This document shows, one piece after another, positions 1-11,312 of a stretch of DNA of 64,000 nt. The stretch's first letter is position 1; every line of letters starts with the position of its first letter. The notes under the pieces are model-generated. The model did not search any database, was not told the origin of the DNA, and worked only from the letters and a program-made list of their open reading frames with translations. The position numbers and the translations under genes are program-made. This DNA comes from Symsagittifera roscoffensis (taxonomy: Eukaryota; Xenacoelomorpha; Acoela; Convolutidae): NCBI RefSeq assembly GCF_963678635.1, contig NC_087067.1:4597072-4661071 (forward strand), written 5' to 3'.

Positions 1-60
1 TTTCACAAAAATTCACTAAACTCACAAAAGTTCGCAAAAGTTCACAAAATTCATAAAATA

Positions 61-320
61 TCACGCATCATGCATAAACACTAGAACATTCACAGAGATT
101 AAATCCAAATGATCGCTAAAAAACTGAAGTAACATCAAATCAACTTTCAATAACTGTTTTTTTTGCATCGGTGATTCGTTTTTCAGGTTATAATTTGACT
201 TGCGAGGGCAATTAACTTCTAATCGCAAACTAGACTTTTTCCCGTAGACGACTTTTACAACTTTTACGACTTTCTGCTCAGTTGTGCCGTTATGCTCAAT
301 TCTGCTGACATGCTCAAATT
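61..320 (-). CDS. Candidate terminal exon, unrecognised
   Basis: An open frame of about 86 codons on the minus strand begins just after a possible splice acceptor (TTTTCAAG at about 321-328) and ends at a TGA at 61-63. The frame is rich in Lys, Val and Ser and contains a short imperfect VVKV repeat. It has no similarity I recognise to the ATP-binding half of the neighbouring ABC transporter, so I do not join it to that gene. It could be the last exon of another gene or a chance open frame in AT-rich DNA. The coding call rests only on frame length and the plausible acceptor. Confidence 0.22.
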
Positions 321-779
321 CTTGAAAATTCAAATAAAAATACCTCTTATTAGTTTTTCAATTAAATCTATTGAAAATCTATCAATTTTTTTTTTGGATT
401 TGTTACTTTCGTAAATTATGTCGCTAACTTTTGTCGGCTGTTTTTCGGTTTCTTTACAATAGTTGAGTTTTTTAATTTTTAATTCAAACATATTTTACTT
501 TAATTGAAAGTCTTATTCTCTAGTTTTCAAATATACCAACTCTAATTTTTCACAGTTTATAGATTTGTTTTTGGTTAAATGGGTTCCGCCTGTCTTATAT
601 TCTTATACATATGTTGCGCAGTTTCAAGGGAAACTTTTTAAAAGCTTCTGCCTGATTCAGGAGTAAAGAGTGTTAAAAACTTGGGTTTTAAAAAACTTAC
701 AGCTTGAATTTTTTCTTTTTGCTTTTTTCTGAAATTTTACTCCTCTTTCCGTTTTTTTTTCAATTCAGCGGCAATATCT

Positions 780-1370
780 CGAGATGCATTCTTTTTTATT
801 GCATCGCTTTGTTTCAGAGTAGAAGTTACAGGAGTGATAAGTGGTAAAATTTTTATAGATTTTTCATGAGTATAGTTTCGTTTTCGCCTTAACGAGAGTC
901 GACCCAAGTTTCTTTGCCTTAGTTGCCGCTCGGTCTACTATTTTCAATGCTTGCTAAGTGCATTTTTGAAGCTCATTCAAGACAAAAGAATGAAGCATTT
1001 GTAGATATAGTTTTTAGCCTTTTTTCAAGTCATTTTGTCAGCTCAATTATTCAAAAAAATATGAAACACTTCTTTTTCTTCTGTTCATTATCAACATCTT
1101 TAAACGCAATTTTTAAATTGTATCGCAAATGTTGAGAAGCTCTTTTTTGTTTCTGTGTAGATGTTAGGAGCGTGGGTGGGAAAAGGTTTACACCTTGAAG
1201 CGTTTCATGACTACAGTTTTTTTTGGCTAAACGAAGGTCGACCCAAGTCACGACCTTCTTCGCCTTAGCTGCCACTGGCCTTAGTTGTCGCTGGTTATCA
1301 ATGCTTGCTCAGGTTGCTTACGAACCTCATTAGAGACAAAAGTATGAAGCTTTTTGTACATATCATCAAC
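780..1370. repeat. Diverged direct repeat, two ~240-base copies
   Basis: Two diverged copies lie in tandem, roughly 780-1030 and 1130-1370. Shared landmarks occur in the same order: GTCGACCCAAGT, GCCTTAG, TCAATGCTTGCT and GACAAAAG followed by TATGAAGC or AATGAAGC. The offset is about 340 bases, so the copies are separated by about 100 bases. No long open frame is shared. The rest of 334-1960 holds nothing I can assign. Confidence 0.5.
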
Positions 1371-1960
1371 TGTGCGCAGTTTTATGAAACTTACAGATAT
1401 TTTCTAAAACTCTTGAGAAATTTTCTAAACACGACATAGAAAGTCTTTGAAGAGAGCCACAAACTTTATTTAATCATTTTGTAGTAAATGCCAAGTTGTT
1501 GTCATTATCTTTTTGATCAACAAATCTGAACGAAATGAATTAACCAATAACTGCTCATTTTGACGACCTATTTTTGTGTTTCATGGATTTGTACGCGTAA
1601 AAAACTTGTCCAAAAAAACTAATTAACCTAAAAGCTGTGTTTTTTTTTTACCCATTAAGTTGCTCAAGGATACCGATATTGCCAACAATTTGTTATTAAT
1701 TATAAATAGTAGCAAAAATTTGAACAGTCAGATATAATTAAAAAGAGCGAATGACCTTTATCAGACAATTTTTGCATGTAAAAGCTTATTTTTCAGACCA
1801 AAAGTATGTCTCAATGTCGCCTAAAAAATCAAATTTGCATGCAAAAATTGATCAAAATTGGCAGATTGCTCTTTTTACTTATTTCTGTCTGTCCGAACTT
1901 TTCGCAACTGTCAATATAAAACTGCCTCAAAAAATCTTGGTATGCCGTTTAGAGACTAAC

Positions 1961-2109
1961 TATGGTTCTGGTCTGGTTGTCGAGTTTATTCGCCGCTCGT
2001 TTGAACTTCGTCCTCCACTCAGACATGAGAACAGTGGCTAAGATGTAGAGTACAAGACAGCCGAAGACCATTAAGCCGAAGAAGAAGTTGTATGCAAACA
2101 CAAAGTACG
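1961..2109 (-). CDS. ABCB6/HMT-1-like ABC half-transporter, exon 3
   Basis: This exon encodes about 50 residues of the core membrane domain, including the family hallmark EWRTKFKRA followed by NQTRT, at the cytoplasmic end of a transmembrane helix. It starts after a good acceptor (CTACTGTAG) with two bases that complete a codon begun in the previous exon. It ends at ATA before a GTTAGT donor in phase 0. In ABCB6 relatives the next residues are the VDSLLN-type coupling segment and then the nucleotide-binding domain. I cannot find those in positions 1-1960, so they should lie beyond the left edge. Confidence 0.85.
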
Positions 2110-2441
2110 CTACAGTAGTCGGAAAGGACACTCTTTCTCCTAGCAACATCCCCCGAACCACACCGATTTATTTGGCCGAGCTCGAAAAAGTTGACCAAAG
2201 TTTGAAAATTTTCTTAAAGAAAAATCTCATTTATCTCTTGCTGAACACTTTAGATCCGTGTCTTTGTTCTTAATAGATTAATTACTTTACATTCAAATTT
2301 CTATAGCTCTGTTTGAAACACTATAATTTGAGAGTATCAATTTTAAAACAGCAGAAGGTGGTATAAAAGTGAAGTTTTTTGGAGGGAGGGGAGTTGGCGG
2401 GTGATTGAAAGTGGAAGAAGGCTTGGAGAGGAGAAAGAGGC

Positions 2442-2561
2442 CTATTGCGATGAGAATGTCTGCGAAGATCGGCAGTACAGAGAAGACGACGTATGAGAGG
2501 AGAGTGTTCAGACTGGTGTTGCCTCTGTCAATCACGCCCAGCACCTCCCCCGTCTTCCTAC
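2442..2561 (-). CDS. ABCB6/HMT-1-like ABC half-transporter, exon 2
   Basis: This 120-base exon encodes the segment running from GRKTGEVL through DRGNTS and LLSYVVFSVLP to the helix ADILIAI, closely matching the ABCB6 family. The acceptor is CTTATCAG, and the first two bases complete the Gly codon left by exon 1. By homology the exon must end at GCAATAG, because the next exon resumes exactly there with one base needed. The intron would then start with GC (GCCTCT) rather than GT. No GT exists in the 60 or more bases downstream on the coding strand that would give a sensible protein. Confidence 0.8.
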
Positions 2562-2847
2562 CTGATAAGGGAAAATATCAGCGGCTAATTAAATAGGACA
2601 GCCGGTTTACAAAGATTCAAGTAAAATACAAAAAAATTTGGCTTTTTTTTCATTTTTTCTCTGAAATTGCCGAATTCAGTCTCTCGACGTGCATTCAAGT
2701 TTAAACGACAGAAAAAAAAACGATAACGGGAGACACACCACGACTGAATAAACTAAACATTTCATCAAGTTGCATGTTCAGTTTTTTATCATTAAATGAA
2801 CATTTGTTAATAATTTATGCAACTCGTTTAAATGCCAAACCAGGGAA

Positions 2848-3240
2848 GATTTTTCCTCAGGGATACTTCAAGGCAGGGGGATTTTGGGGGGTGACGCCCT
2901 CCCCCCTCATGGATTCGACACCCTGCTGTCCCAAAAGGTCCCCCTTTAAACTATTTTGAGATATCTATTTTTGGTGACGGACTCTAAAAACTTTCTAAAG
3001 CCATTATTTTTCAAATCCGACATCTAAAAATTTTCTTTGGTCAAAATTTACCAGAAAAATTTTGAAATTTGAAATTTTTGCCTGCGGCACAGAAAATTTG
3101 GCCAAAATAGAGCCTTTTTAGTGCTTTAGGAGAGCTCGGAAAATCAATATTGTTGACCTAAAAAAATGTCAACAATAATTTTTTGAAAATCTACCTCCCC
3201 TCGAGAAAGTCCTAGATTTATGCCTGCTTCAGGGCAAACG
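2848..3240 (+). repeat. Dispersed repeat R2, copy in intron
   Basis: The segment contains GGGGGGTGACGCCCTCCCC, CCAAAAGGTC, TATTTTGAGATAT and GCCTGCGGC in the same order as the copies at about 13405-13845 and 19907-20347. Copies are diverged by substitutions and indels. The left end is GC-rich and hairpin-prone, the rest AT-rich. No open frame. Nature unknown; probably a non-autonomous transposon or an internal part of one. Confidence 0.55.
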
Positions 3241-4782
3241 TGATGGTGAGAGTGAGCATGACCTTTTTGGGACTTTTTCAGGACTTTAAGGGAGTTTTAT
3301 TTTTTTTTACGTTTTTGCCATTTTCTTGAAGTTTTGTCAGTCGAAACGTTACGGAAATTCTGATTAACCACTTTTTCAATTCAAAATTTTGGTACCTTTT
3401 CCGAGAACGAAATTTCAGCCGGGCTAAATCTATCTTGTTTTTGAAAAATTTCATTGAATGTTTTTGAAGAGCTCAAAATGATGACTAAATTTTCAAAGTT
3501 CCGTTAAATCTTCCTTCGCGAGAGTGCTTAACCAAAGTTGGTCGATGGTAGTAGAGCAAACGATAAAACATTAGCAAAAACTATTTAGGCCGGAAAGGGC
3601 GTTTAAGGGAAAAAACAAAGAAAATAAGATGATTTTTTTGCGTCAAGTAAATCTACAAATTAAATCAATACTACTTGCAATTACAGGGAAAATTATCTGC
3701 AGCACAAGACACGACAAAACATCTCGTGACGTGGCAACTAAGCCAACAGATAATCTTCAGACAAATTACAGTCGGACATTTTGTTTTTTCACTGATTTAT
3801 AAATTAAATTTCAATTTTAAAAATATCAAAAATTTTTAAGGGTACAAAATCAACCGCGTTCTTTCTTTTCCACGAGGGAAGGGGCTTGTTATTTGTTTAG
3901 GTTCCATCATAAAGCAAGTTCAATTCCTTACAAATTTGTTATAACTTTATTACAATTTATGTGAAAAAATTGAGTGGATTCGTGTTTGATGCGTTTTACC
4001 GAAATTTTGAGAGAAAAAGCTTAAGCTGAGAAAAAGAAAAATATCTGAGAAAAAGGCATGAAAAGTCTGCGCTGATCTGTAACCGTTGATGTTCTGACAA
4101 TTGCAACTGGCGAAGAATTTTATATTTGGGATTTGTTTTGGTTTTTCTGTTTAATTTATTTTTGCAAGTTCAGTTACCACAATGAATTATCGGAAATAAT
4201 AGAGTGATATAGCATTTGAAAGCCCTTGAAGTCATAATTCGAAAAGTTGTCCCAGTGTTGAGAAAGAAAACTGGTTTAAAATTTTGAGTTTCAGTTCAAT
4301 TTCGATAAAAAAAGAATAAGCTGTGAAAATTCAGATATAATCCGGTAAAAAATTTTCAGGTTTTAGCACCAAGTTCTGAAGGACGTTTTTTAAAAATTTA
4401 AACAAAAAATATTCAAAAAAATTCAGAACTTTTTTTTGAAATTTTGCGTCTTTTTGTTGTGTTTTAGTAATTTTTCGACAACAACTTCTCCCGATTTTTA
4501 TCACACCACGCATAAAAAACGACATTATTTAAAAAAAATCAAATATCAACTTTTTCGTTAGTTCTTTCAAAAATACGGTCGTAACATTCTCGGCTTTTTG
4601 CACAGCAAACAGCTATCCTGGTTCAAATAGGTGATTTCCTACAAAAAAAAAATCAAAACCATAGAAACTTTCCAGATTTGGAATTAATCGGTACAGCGTG
4701 TTTTCATTAAATGATTCTGTAGGATGTTAGTCTAAAGGTGTTACATAACTTGCAAAACGACTAGATGGATAATAGAGAATGC

Positions 4783-5015
4783 TTATCTTGCAAGTTTTGT
4801 TTTGCTTATTTGGTTTTTGACTCAAGATGTCTTTAAATATTTTGATAAAGTTTGACTATTTTGAAAGTTTGCTATCTTGCAAGATTTTTTAAGCATCTTG
4901 CAAGATTCTTAAAAAATGCATCTTTTTCATAGAGTTTTGCACAATCAAATCATTAAAGAAATGCAGCACTCTTTTAATTTTTTTTTGAAAATATCGAAAT
5001 ATCTAGCAAGATGTT
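4783..5015. repeat. Cluster of ATCTTGCAAGAT palindromes
   Basis: The perfect 12-base palindrome ATCTTGCAAGAT, or its half, occurs about four to five times here (around 4783, 4873, 4893 and degenerate copies near 5003-5015). A second cluster lies at 57838-57925, where two palindromes overlap. The intervening sequences differ, so only the motif is shared. Confidence 0.55.
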
Positions 5016-5199
5016 ATCTAGCAATGTAGAGGCCACCAGAAAAGCTGATGTTTTTTTTTGGTATTCTATTAAGCTTAACTAAATTGTAAACGAACAATTT
5101 CATAAAATAAATGGTCATTAGTTGTCGACTTGATATTTCAATAATTATTGGATTACCCTCCCCTCTGTGATCGACTAGGGAAACACCATTTTGACTCAC

Positions 5200-6388
5200 C
5201 TAGATGCCATCTGAGCGAAAGACTATGCAAGTGCTGGAAAATATCCACATTCGTTTTCCGAGCAGTGAACAGCTGAACTTTGATCCAGAGAAACGCCCTC
5301 ATGTTAGACAGTAACCCACTTCCACCGGATCCAGTTCCAGCCAAAAAATAAACCACACAATAAATAACGAGATAATGCCAAGGAATCTTCGACAAGTCTT
5401 TTTCCGATAGAGCGTTTACTACTTTTGAATAAAAAATAGGAACTGCCACTTTCACAAATCGAATTGCAATGAGATTCGCAAGCGCTAGTACAATTGCTAA
5501 CTGAAGTAAGGGGTCATGTTTGGGCCACATATAGGGCCATAGAAACTTCAGTTTTTTCAAACTGTTTTTAAACGTGCTTCTTTCGTAGTCGATTTGAAAA
5601 TCGTTTTCACTTTCATCCTGTGAAAGGAAGTATTCAAGGTCACCCGAGCGTATTGGGGTCCTTCTTGAGTTTTTAGGTAACCCAGGAGCATAGAAACCAA
5701 TACAAATTACTACCAAAATATAAAGAATTCGAAAAGCCAAAAGGAATATCTCAACTTTATCCAAAGAATCGGACCAATCGAAATGCCACTTGCTCACGAC
5801 CATATTAATTAACGGTACCAATTCGAATAAAAAAGCAACGAACCAGAAACAAAAAATGTGAAAACTATGGGAAAATTTGGGTTTTTTGGACCGATCCAGA
5901 GCCGTGAGAGTTTCGCATTTCAAGGCGTAACTCGCAAGCCACCACGCTAATTTATTGCTTGTGAGTAAAATGGGCCACATCCATGAAAACTCGTGATTGA
6001 AACTCAAATTTGCCAACAATAGGAAACCGTAATTTAAAGGATACAGAAAATTGAGCCAAACAAAAATTTTATATAACCCAGGAAACTTTGATTTTCGTCG
6101 TCGTAAATTAACGACTAGACATTCGCCGTCGGGTAGATTTCCATTTTCGGGTGAATTATTCACCTCTGTGAAAGCATCTGAGTTTTGGTTTTGTTCATTT
6201 GGAACTGACGGGTTTGCAAACTCTAATTTCGATTTCTTCAAACTCCAAGGCCGAATAAAAATTATACGCAGCAAAGCCAGCAAAACAAGGAAAATTGGGA
6301 AAAAAATGTTGCTAGCACAAGTAGAAAACCCACAGTTTTTATCAAAAAAAGGATAAAAATTTTGCCCGCGTGGGCAAAATGGGTACAT
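5200..6388 (-). CDS. ABCB6/HMT-1-like ABC half-transporter, exon 1 (start)
   Basis: This first coding exon encodes 396 residues from an ATG at 6386-6388 to a phase-1 donor (CTAG then GTGAGT). The N-terminus carries the CGFSTC segment and several hydrophobic helices typical of the extra N-terminal membrane domain (TMD0) of ABCB6/HMT-1 half-transporters. After a hydrophilic loop come LKFLWPYMWPKHDP, then VPIFYSKVVNAL, SNMRAFLWIKVQ and SLSLRWHLG, the start of the core membrane domain in this family. Known members dimerise and move porphyrins or thiol-metal conjugates, with organelle or plasma-membrane locations. With exons 2 and 3 the window holds about 486 codons, a little over half of a usual ~840-residue protein; the ATPase half is not in view. 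The call is firm at family level, but substrate and location cannot be read here. Confidence 0.9.
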
Positions 6389-8272
6389 TTTACAGAAAGG
6401 TTTCGAAAAGAGAAGTTCGGATTGTAGACTCCTTAACTCAATTCGTAAATAAAGATTTGCTAACTCATCAACTTCAAAGGTTTTGTGGCTCTTTCAGAAG
6501 CACAAAGATGCAATGTTTTAGCATTGATGTAGCTCTGCTTAACTCACAACACGAGACAAGAAAACTTGTTTGCTGAGCTCGCAGTGACTGATAAAACTTC
6601 GATACAACTTCAAGACAAGATAATGCAGGTAATAATAGTCCACTCAAATGTTTTGGTAGTTTGATTTCATGTGGTAGGACAATTTTAAACACGTACCGAG
6701 CTTTGTTAAAGGTCCCTTTCCTTGTTAACGGTCCAGTATCTATAGGAATTACTAAACGCCCTGACGTTGAACGATGAACCAACCAAGCGAGTAACTTCCC
6801 ACAGTTGTTGAACTTTGTAATGATGCCTTCCCTCTTGTTTTAAATTCGGGGGGGGGGGGGGTGTTTAGATTTTTTATTATGGTCCAGATAGATTGTGGTT
6901 GTTAAATTTTAATGCATCAGCCCAAAAAGAATCAGTGGCGTAAGCTTTAGCTTGTAAAATTGGAAAAATATTTCTCGTATCAGGACAAAACACTGAATAT
7001 TCCGGGTGCCCTTTAACGTTTGTGTTTTCGATTTTACTTAACTTTTTCAAAAACTTACTTTAACTCAATTGTGATTTCTGCGTTTCGCAGAGAATCTATG
7101 AAATGTTATTTAGTCTGTCTAATCAAAGTTAGCTTCTCTTAATTCCTCACATTACAGACTGAGTTAATTTGTTGAGCAAAGCTCTTGTCTGCGAATTTTT
7201 GCGCCTAGAAATTTCACATGGCCACTTTTGCAGCCATAATTGGTCAGGCCTCAGCAGACCTGACGCTTCAGGTCAAATGAGAGCTCGTTCTCACAAACTA
7301 GCTTTGCCATGGCAGGAGATCTAGTAACCTTACCACAACTCTCAGTGCTTTTAAATTCCCCCTATGAAATTTCTAAAATGATGCATTTAGCGTCTAGTAG
7401 CGTAATTACCTTTTCTAATAAAACTCCTTAATTAAATTAGGATGAAAAAAGGAGGCCTATTAAATAGCCGCTTACGCGGAAATAGCACAAAATATATCGC
7501 AAAATTCATGTCTTAAACTAGACGAATTGAAATATTTCAGACCACATAATTTTACAAAAAAATTTTACAGGTAAGAATAAGTTTTTAAATTAAGCTAATG
7601 ACTGCATTATTTTTTGGAGGTACAAAACTTTCTGTTAAAAAAAATTTAGTTGAAAATGAGAAAAAACGCACCAAGCACAATGTTGTTTGCCATTTTTTTT
7701 GTTAAGAGTCGGATAAAAATACTTAGAAAAAACTATAAACTATATTGAACAAAAAAATCTGCAGATAGCGAGCCCGCAATTTTTAAAGCAAAATTTTATG
7801 CTTATCCACTTTGAATTTGAGATTTTTTGGAGAAATAACGAGTTTTCAGTCTCCGTTAAGTTTGGGTTTAATAAGCCGAACTTTGACGTTGGTAGACTTT
7901 TTTGGAATTTGAACTACGAAAGCTGGGCTTTATGTTGATTAAGAACTTGATTACGAATTTCTTAAGATTGGGTGAAAAAAATACCAACCCTTTAAGGCGC
8001 AGCGGGAGCAACGAAGAAAAAGGTGCCTATATAGATCTGTATCTGCTCATAAGCTACCGATTAAAATGAAAACACTGGAACAGATGGTTGTTGAGCAAGT
8101 CGCTCACAAAAAATAAGCTCGAAAACATCTTTCTTATTCCCCAACACTGAGTCAAATTTTCAACGTTTAATATGACGGAAATTGTATATATTAAGATAAT
8201 TCTTTCGACAATGGTGATACGGGAAATTAACATCAGCTTAGCATATACAATGACTTATTTTAACAATTATTT
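6389..8272. other. Intergenic, no gene recognised
   Basis: This stretch upstream of the ABC gene start holds a poly-G run at about 6849-6860 and, near 7440-7530, a short foldback-family piece (CGCTTACGCGGAAATAGC followed by AAATATATCGC). I see no supported coding region. The ABC gene's promoter presumably lies just above 6388, but no motif identifies it. Confidence 0.4.
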
Positions 8273-9425
8273 TTGTTCCGACTTTCAATACGAAAGTAAC
8301 GGAATATTTGTGCTCGGGGTGGGTTTTTTTTCCGACAAATTTCGACTTTTTAACTAGTCATTTTTGACGGAATTGTTTTATATCATTCGAAAATTATTGT
8401 TCACTTGAGCTCAAATTTGAAAAGATATTTCATCTGTGATTATTTTTCGTAAAGTTATGGGGGTTTAAAGGTTGCCATTTCGGCCAATTTGGGACAATTA
8501 ACGCGCGATATATATTTCGCATTCTTAACGCGTGAGCGGAGAATTAATTCGTTTTAAAATCGTTTCAAATTGGTTGAAAGAAGCTTATTTGCCATAATTA
8601 ATTTGTTACCTGGAGCGAAATCTATCCTTTTATACTTTGTATGGCGTGTGGGGCGATGATTTTCACAAAAAAAAATTCAAGTTTTGGAAAAAAAAATTTT
8701 CATTTTATTTTTTCTTACATTTAAATTTTAAATGTTATTACTGCTCCATAAAACCTTAAAAGGCAGTCGGAACATTCAGGGCTTCGCCCTGATACGATTA
8801 GTTTTGTTTCTTTTGTTATAGAAAAGTGTTAACAAGAGACAAATGTAATTACGTTTTTTTTCATAAAAATTTTGCCCATAAAACTGAAACAAGACTGCTC
8901 GTATCAGGGCGAACGTCCCGACTGCCTTTTAAGGTTTATGGAGCAGCAGTAATAACATAAAAAAAATTAAATGAAATAAAATGAAATGAATTTTTTTTCT
9001 CTAAAGTTTGAAATGTTTGATGAAAATCATCGCCCCACGCGCCATTTAAAGTACAAAAAGATAGATTTCGTCCCTTGTAACAAATCAATTTTGGCAAAAA
9101 AGCTTCGTTCAACCAATTTGGAACGATTTATGAGAAGGATTAAATCTCCGCTTACGCGTTAATAGCGCGAATTATATCGCGCGTTAATTGTCCCAAATCG
9201 GTCAAAATGGCCAAAATGGCAATGTTTAAACCCTCATAACTTTAGGAAAAATGATCACAGGTGAAATATTTTTTCAAATTTAAGCTTAAGACAACAATAC
9301 CTTTTGAATGATATAAAAAAATTCCGTCAAAAATTGCTAGTTCAAAAGTCGAAATTTGTCTGAAGAAAAAAAAACCCACCCCGAGCACAAATATTCCGTT
9401 ACTTTCGTATCGAAAGTCGGAACAA
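8273..9425. mobile_element. Foldback (long inverted repeat) element, most complete copy
   Basis: The two arms (about 8273-8810 and 8890-9425) are reverse complements over more than 500 bases with a few per cent mismatch. Ends are TTGTTCCGACTTTC and its complement, followed inward by GGAATATTTGTGCTCGGGGTGG. Deeper landmarks are AACGCGTGAGCGG, TGGCGTGTGGGGCGATG, and a core GCAGTCGGAACATTCAGGG next to a CTTCGCCCTGATACGA hairpin. The spacer is about 80 bases and AT-rich. There is no open frame of note, so it is a non-autonomous foldback-type DNA transposon by structure. I could not identify a convincing target duplication. Fragments of the same family lie at about 12.8, 14.2, 14.6, 15.0, 16.0, 16.4, 17.1, 24.0, 33.5, 35.3, 37.4 and 45.3-45.8 kb. 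Confidence 0.85.
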
Positions 9426-10213
9426 TAAATAGAAGATGGCGAATATCATCTGACAAAAAGTTTCAGAGTCTTCCTTGTATTACATTAAATTTTATAAATT
9501 TGTAGCCCAAAAGTGACAATTAAGCAGTATTGTAGATTATGACAAGTATTGTAGATTATGAGGCGGAAAACGAAGATTTGCATAAGCATTTAAAGCTTTT
9601 GGCTATTCATTTTTAAACTGAAATCATATTCCTATCTTTCTAAACTTACTTAAATTTTTTTGCTGTTTACTTTAATATGCAATCAAAGCTTGCAATTTTT
9701 CGAACATGCAATCAATTTTTTTATTATAAAAATCAGTTACATGATGGCAATTGACAGTATAGAAACAGTTTTTGAATCAACTAGATTTTTACAATCATGA
9801 CAGGCCTTTTGTGCCCACATATGATGAACTTATCTAACAATTAAGAACAAAAATATTAAAATCTTTCAATGAATCTCCGTTTTTTGCAAAAGGCTGGGGA
9901 AGGATTGATTTTTGATAAATCCACGCGACGATAGGTGGCTTAAATTAAATGTAAAATTGAAATTAAAAAAAATATGGAACTTTTTTGCAGGAGGAAAAGT
10001 TGTCAGTTTCATTTGTATTGAGTGTACTTGTGGCCATATGTATGAGTGGTGTTTTTGCACCTCGCAATACTTTTTTTTCAGAACTTTGAAATACTTACCT
10101 TTTAGTGTTTTAAAAACTGAAAGAAGAAATTTCCTGAATAAATATGCTAAACGCTTTTCTTTTTTTGAAAAACTAAACGTTATTCAGTCAGCAGCTGACA
10201 CAAATGGGCTATT
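9426..10213. other. Intergenic, no gene recognised
   Basis: AT-rich sequence between the foldback element and the tandem repeat block. Open frames here are short, overlap on both strands and lack splice or start context. I see nothing to annotate. Confidence 0.4.
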
Positions 10214-11312
10214 TTTTCAATCTCTATCCTTGATGACTGAATAGAATTATTTTTACAGTTTGATCTCAGCGTTCAAGTCTGCAAATTACTCGGGTCGATG
10301 TTTGCGATTTTTGTTTTGACAAACACATGTCAGAGTTTGATCGAAATTCCATTGTTGAGAAGGCCCTATATTCGAACTCAATGACTGACAAAACATACAG
10401 ACGATTCGGTTGCAAGATAGCACAAAAAACTGGAATCGAACACAAAGTCGAAGCAAAAGTAAAGTTGCAAAAAACAGTCAAGTTAATCGCAACAAAAAAT
10501 CTAACTCAGCTTAAAAATGTATTTTTTTTCTGAAAATTCCTTTAAACTTCTTCTTGTTTTTGTTTTACAACTTCAGCAGAAAATGAGTTTTCTATATTTT
10601 TTTTCGACAAATTAATTGTCATCATTTGTGACAAGTTAGTTTTGCGACAATTTATTTTCACAATTTAAATTTTCCCATTCCAGTAACAACTGTTATGCTT
10701 TGCTTTTGATTTGGTTGAATATTGACAAAAAAATGTGAGCAAAAACAAAAATTATGTTGTTTTTAAGAACAATTTGTTTGGTTGAACATGGTCGGAACGT
10801 ATTTCCTCGGTCTATAGAATTATTTAAGAAACTTTTCCGCGCTCGAATTTATTTTCGAGTAAAAATTTTTTTTAGTTGAACTGGGTTGAACATTTTTTTC
10901 TTGATCCAGCGCGGTCGAAATGTTTTATCTTGGGCAAAGTTCTTTTCGGTCGCTAACACTCTCCGAACGAATTTCACAAAATTTTTTTCTTCGAACGCAA
11001 TCCGGTCGCAATGTTTTTCCTCGGTTGACAGTTTTGAAACATATCAAACTTTGGTTGAGATGGTCGAAGCGGACCAATTTGTGATCAATTTGATCGAAAC
11101 TTAAGTAGCAAACTTCGACTCGTTTTCAAACCTGGAACATGTAAATTTTGAAGCGTATGCAGCTGTGTGAGGTCCGAAATTGATTCGGATAAACCCATGA
11201 AATAATTCGGAAGAGGACAATTCGCGCAAGTTTGTAGCGATGGCACAAAAACTCCATGACATCATCAAATGAAACAAACTAAGAGAGCTGCATAGACAGA
11301 GGTCAATTTTAA
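10214..11312 (+). repeat. Tandem repeat unit A1
   Basis: First of two ~1.1 kb units. Both begin TTTTCAATCTCTATCCTTG and end GACAGAGGTCAATTTT. The unit contains recurring CGGTCG-centred words (GGTCGGAACG, CGGTCGAAATG, CGGTCGCTAAC, CGGTCGCAATG), suggesting shorter sub-repeats inside it. A plus-strand open frame at 10327-10533 (about 68 codons) is not preserved in unit A2, so I do not call it coding. Confidence 0.8.

Larger units (their letters stand above)
2562..5199 (-). other. Intron 1 of the ABCB6-like gene
   Basis: The intron of about 2.64 kb runs from a strong donor (GGTGAGTCA around 5193-5200) to the acceptor CTTATCAG. It contains a C/G-rich dispersed repeat at 2848-3240 that recurs at 13.4 and 19.9 kb, and a cluster of ATCTTGCAAG motifs at 4783-5010. 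I see no coding segment in the rest of it. Confidence 0.7.

Noticed and set aside
61-320. Left-edge frame as the ABC transporter's nucleotide-binding domain
   Set aside because: It has no Walker A, signature or Walker B motif, so it is not part of the ATPase half.
10327-10533. 68-codon plus-strand frame in unit A1
   Set aside because: The equivalent frame is disrupted in unit A2, so there is no sign of selection on it.
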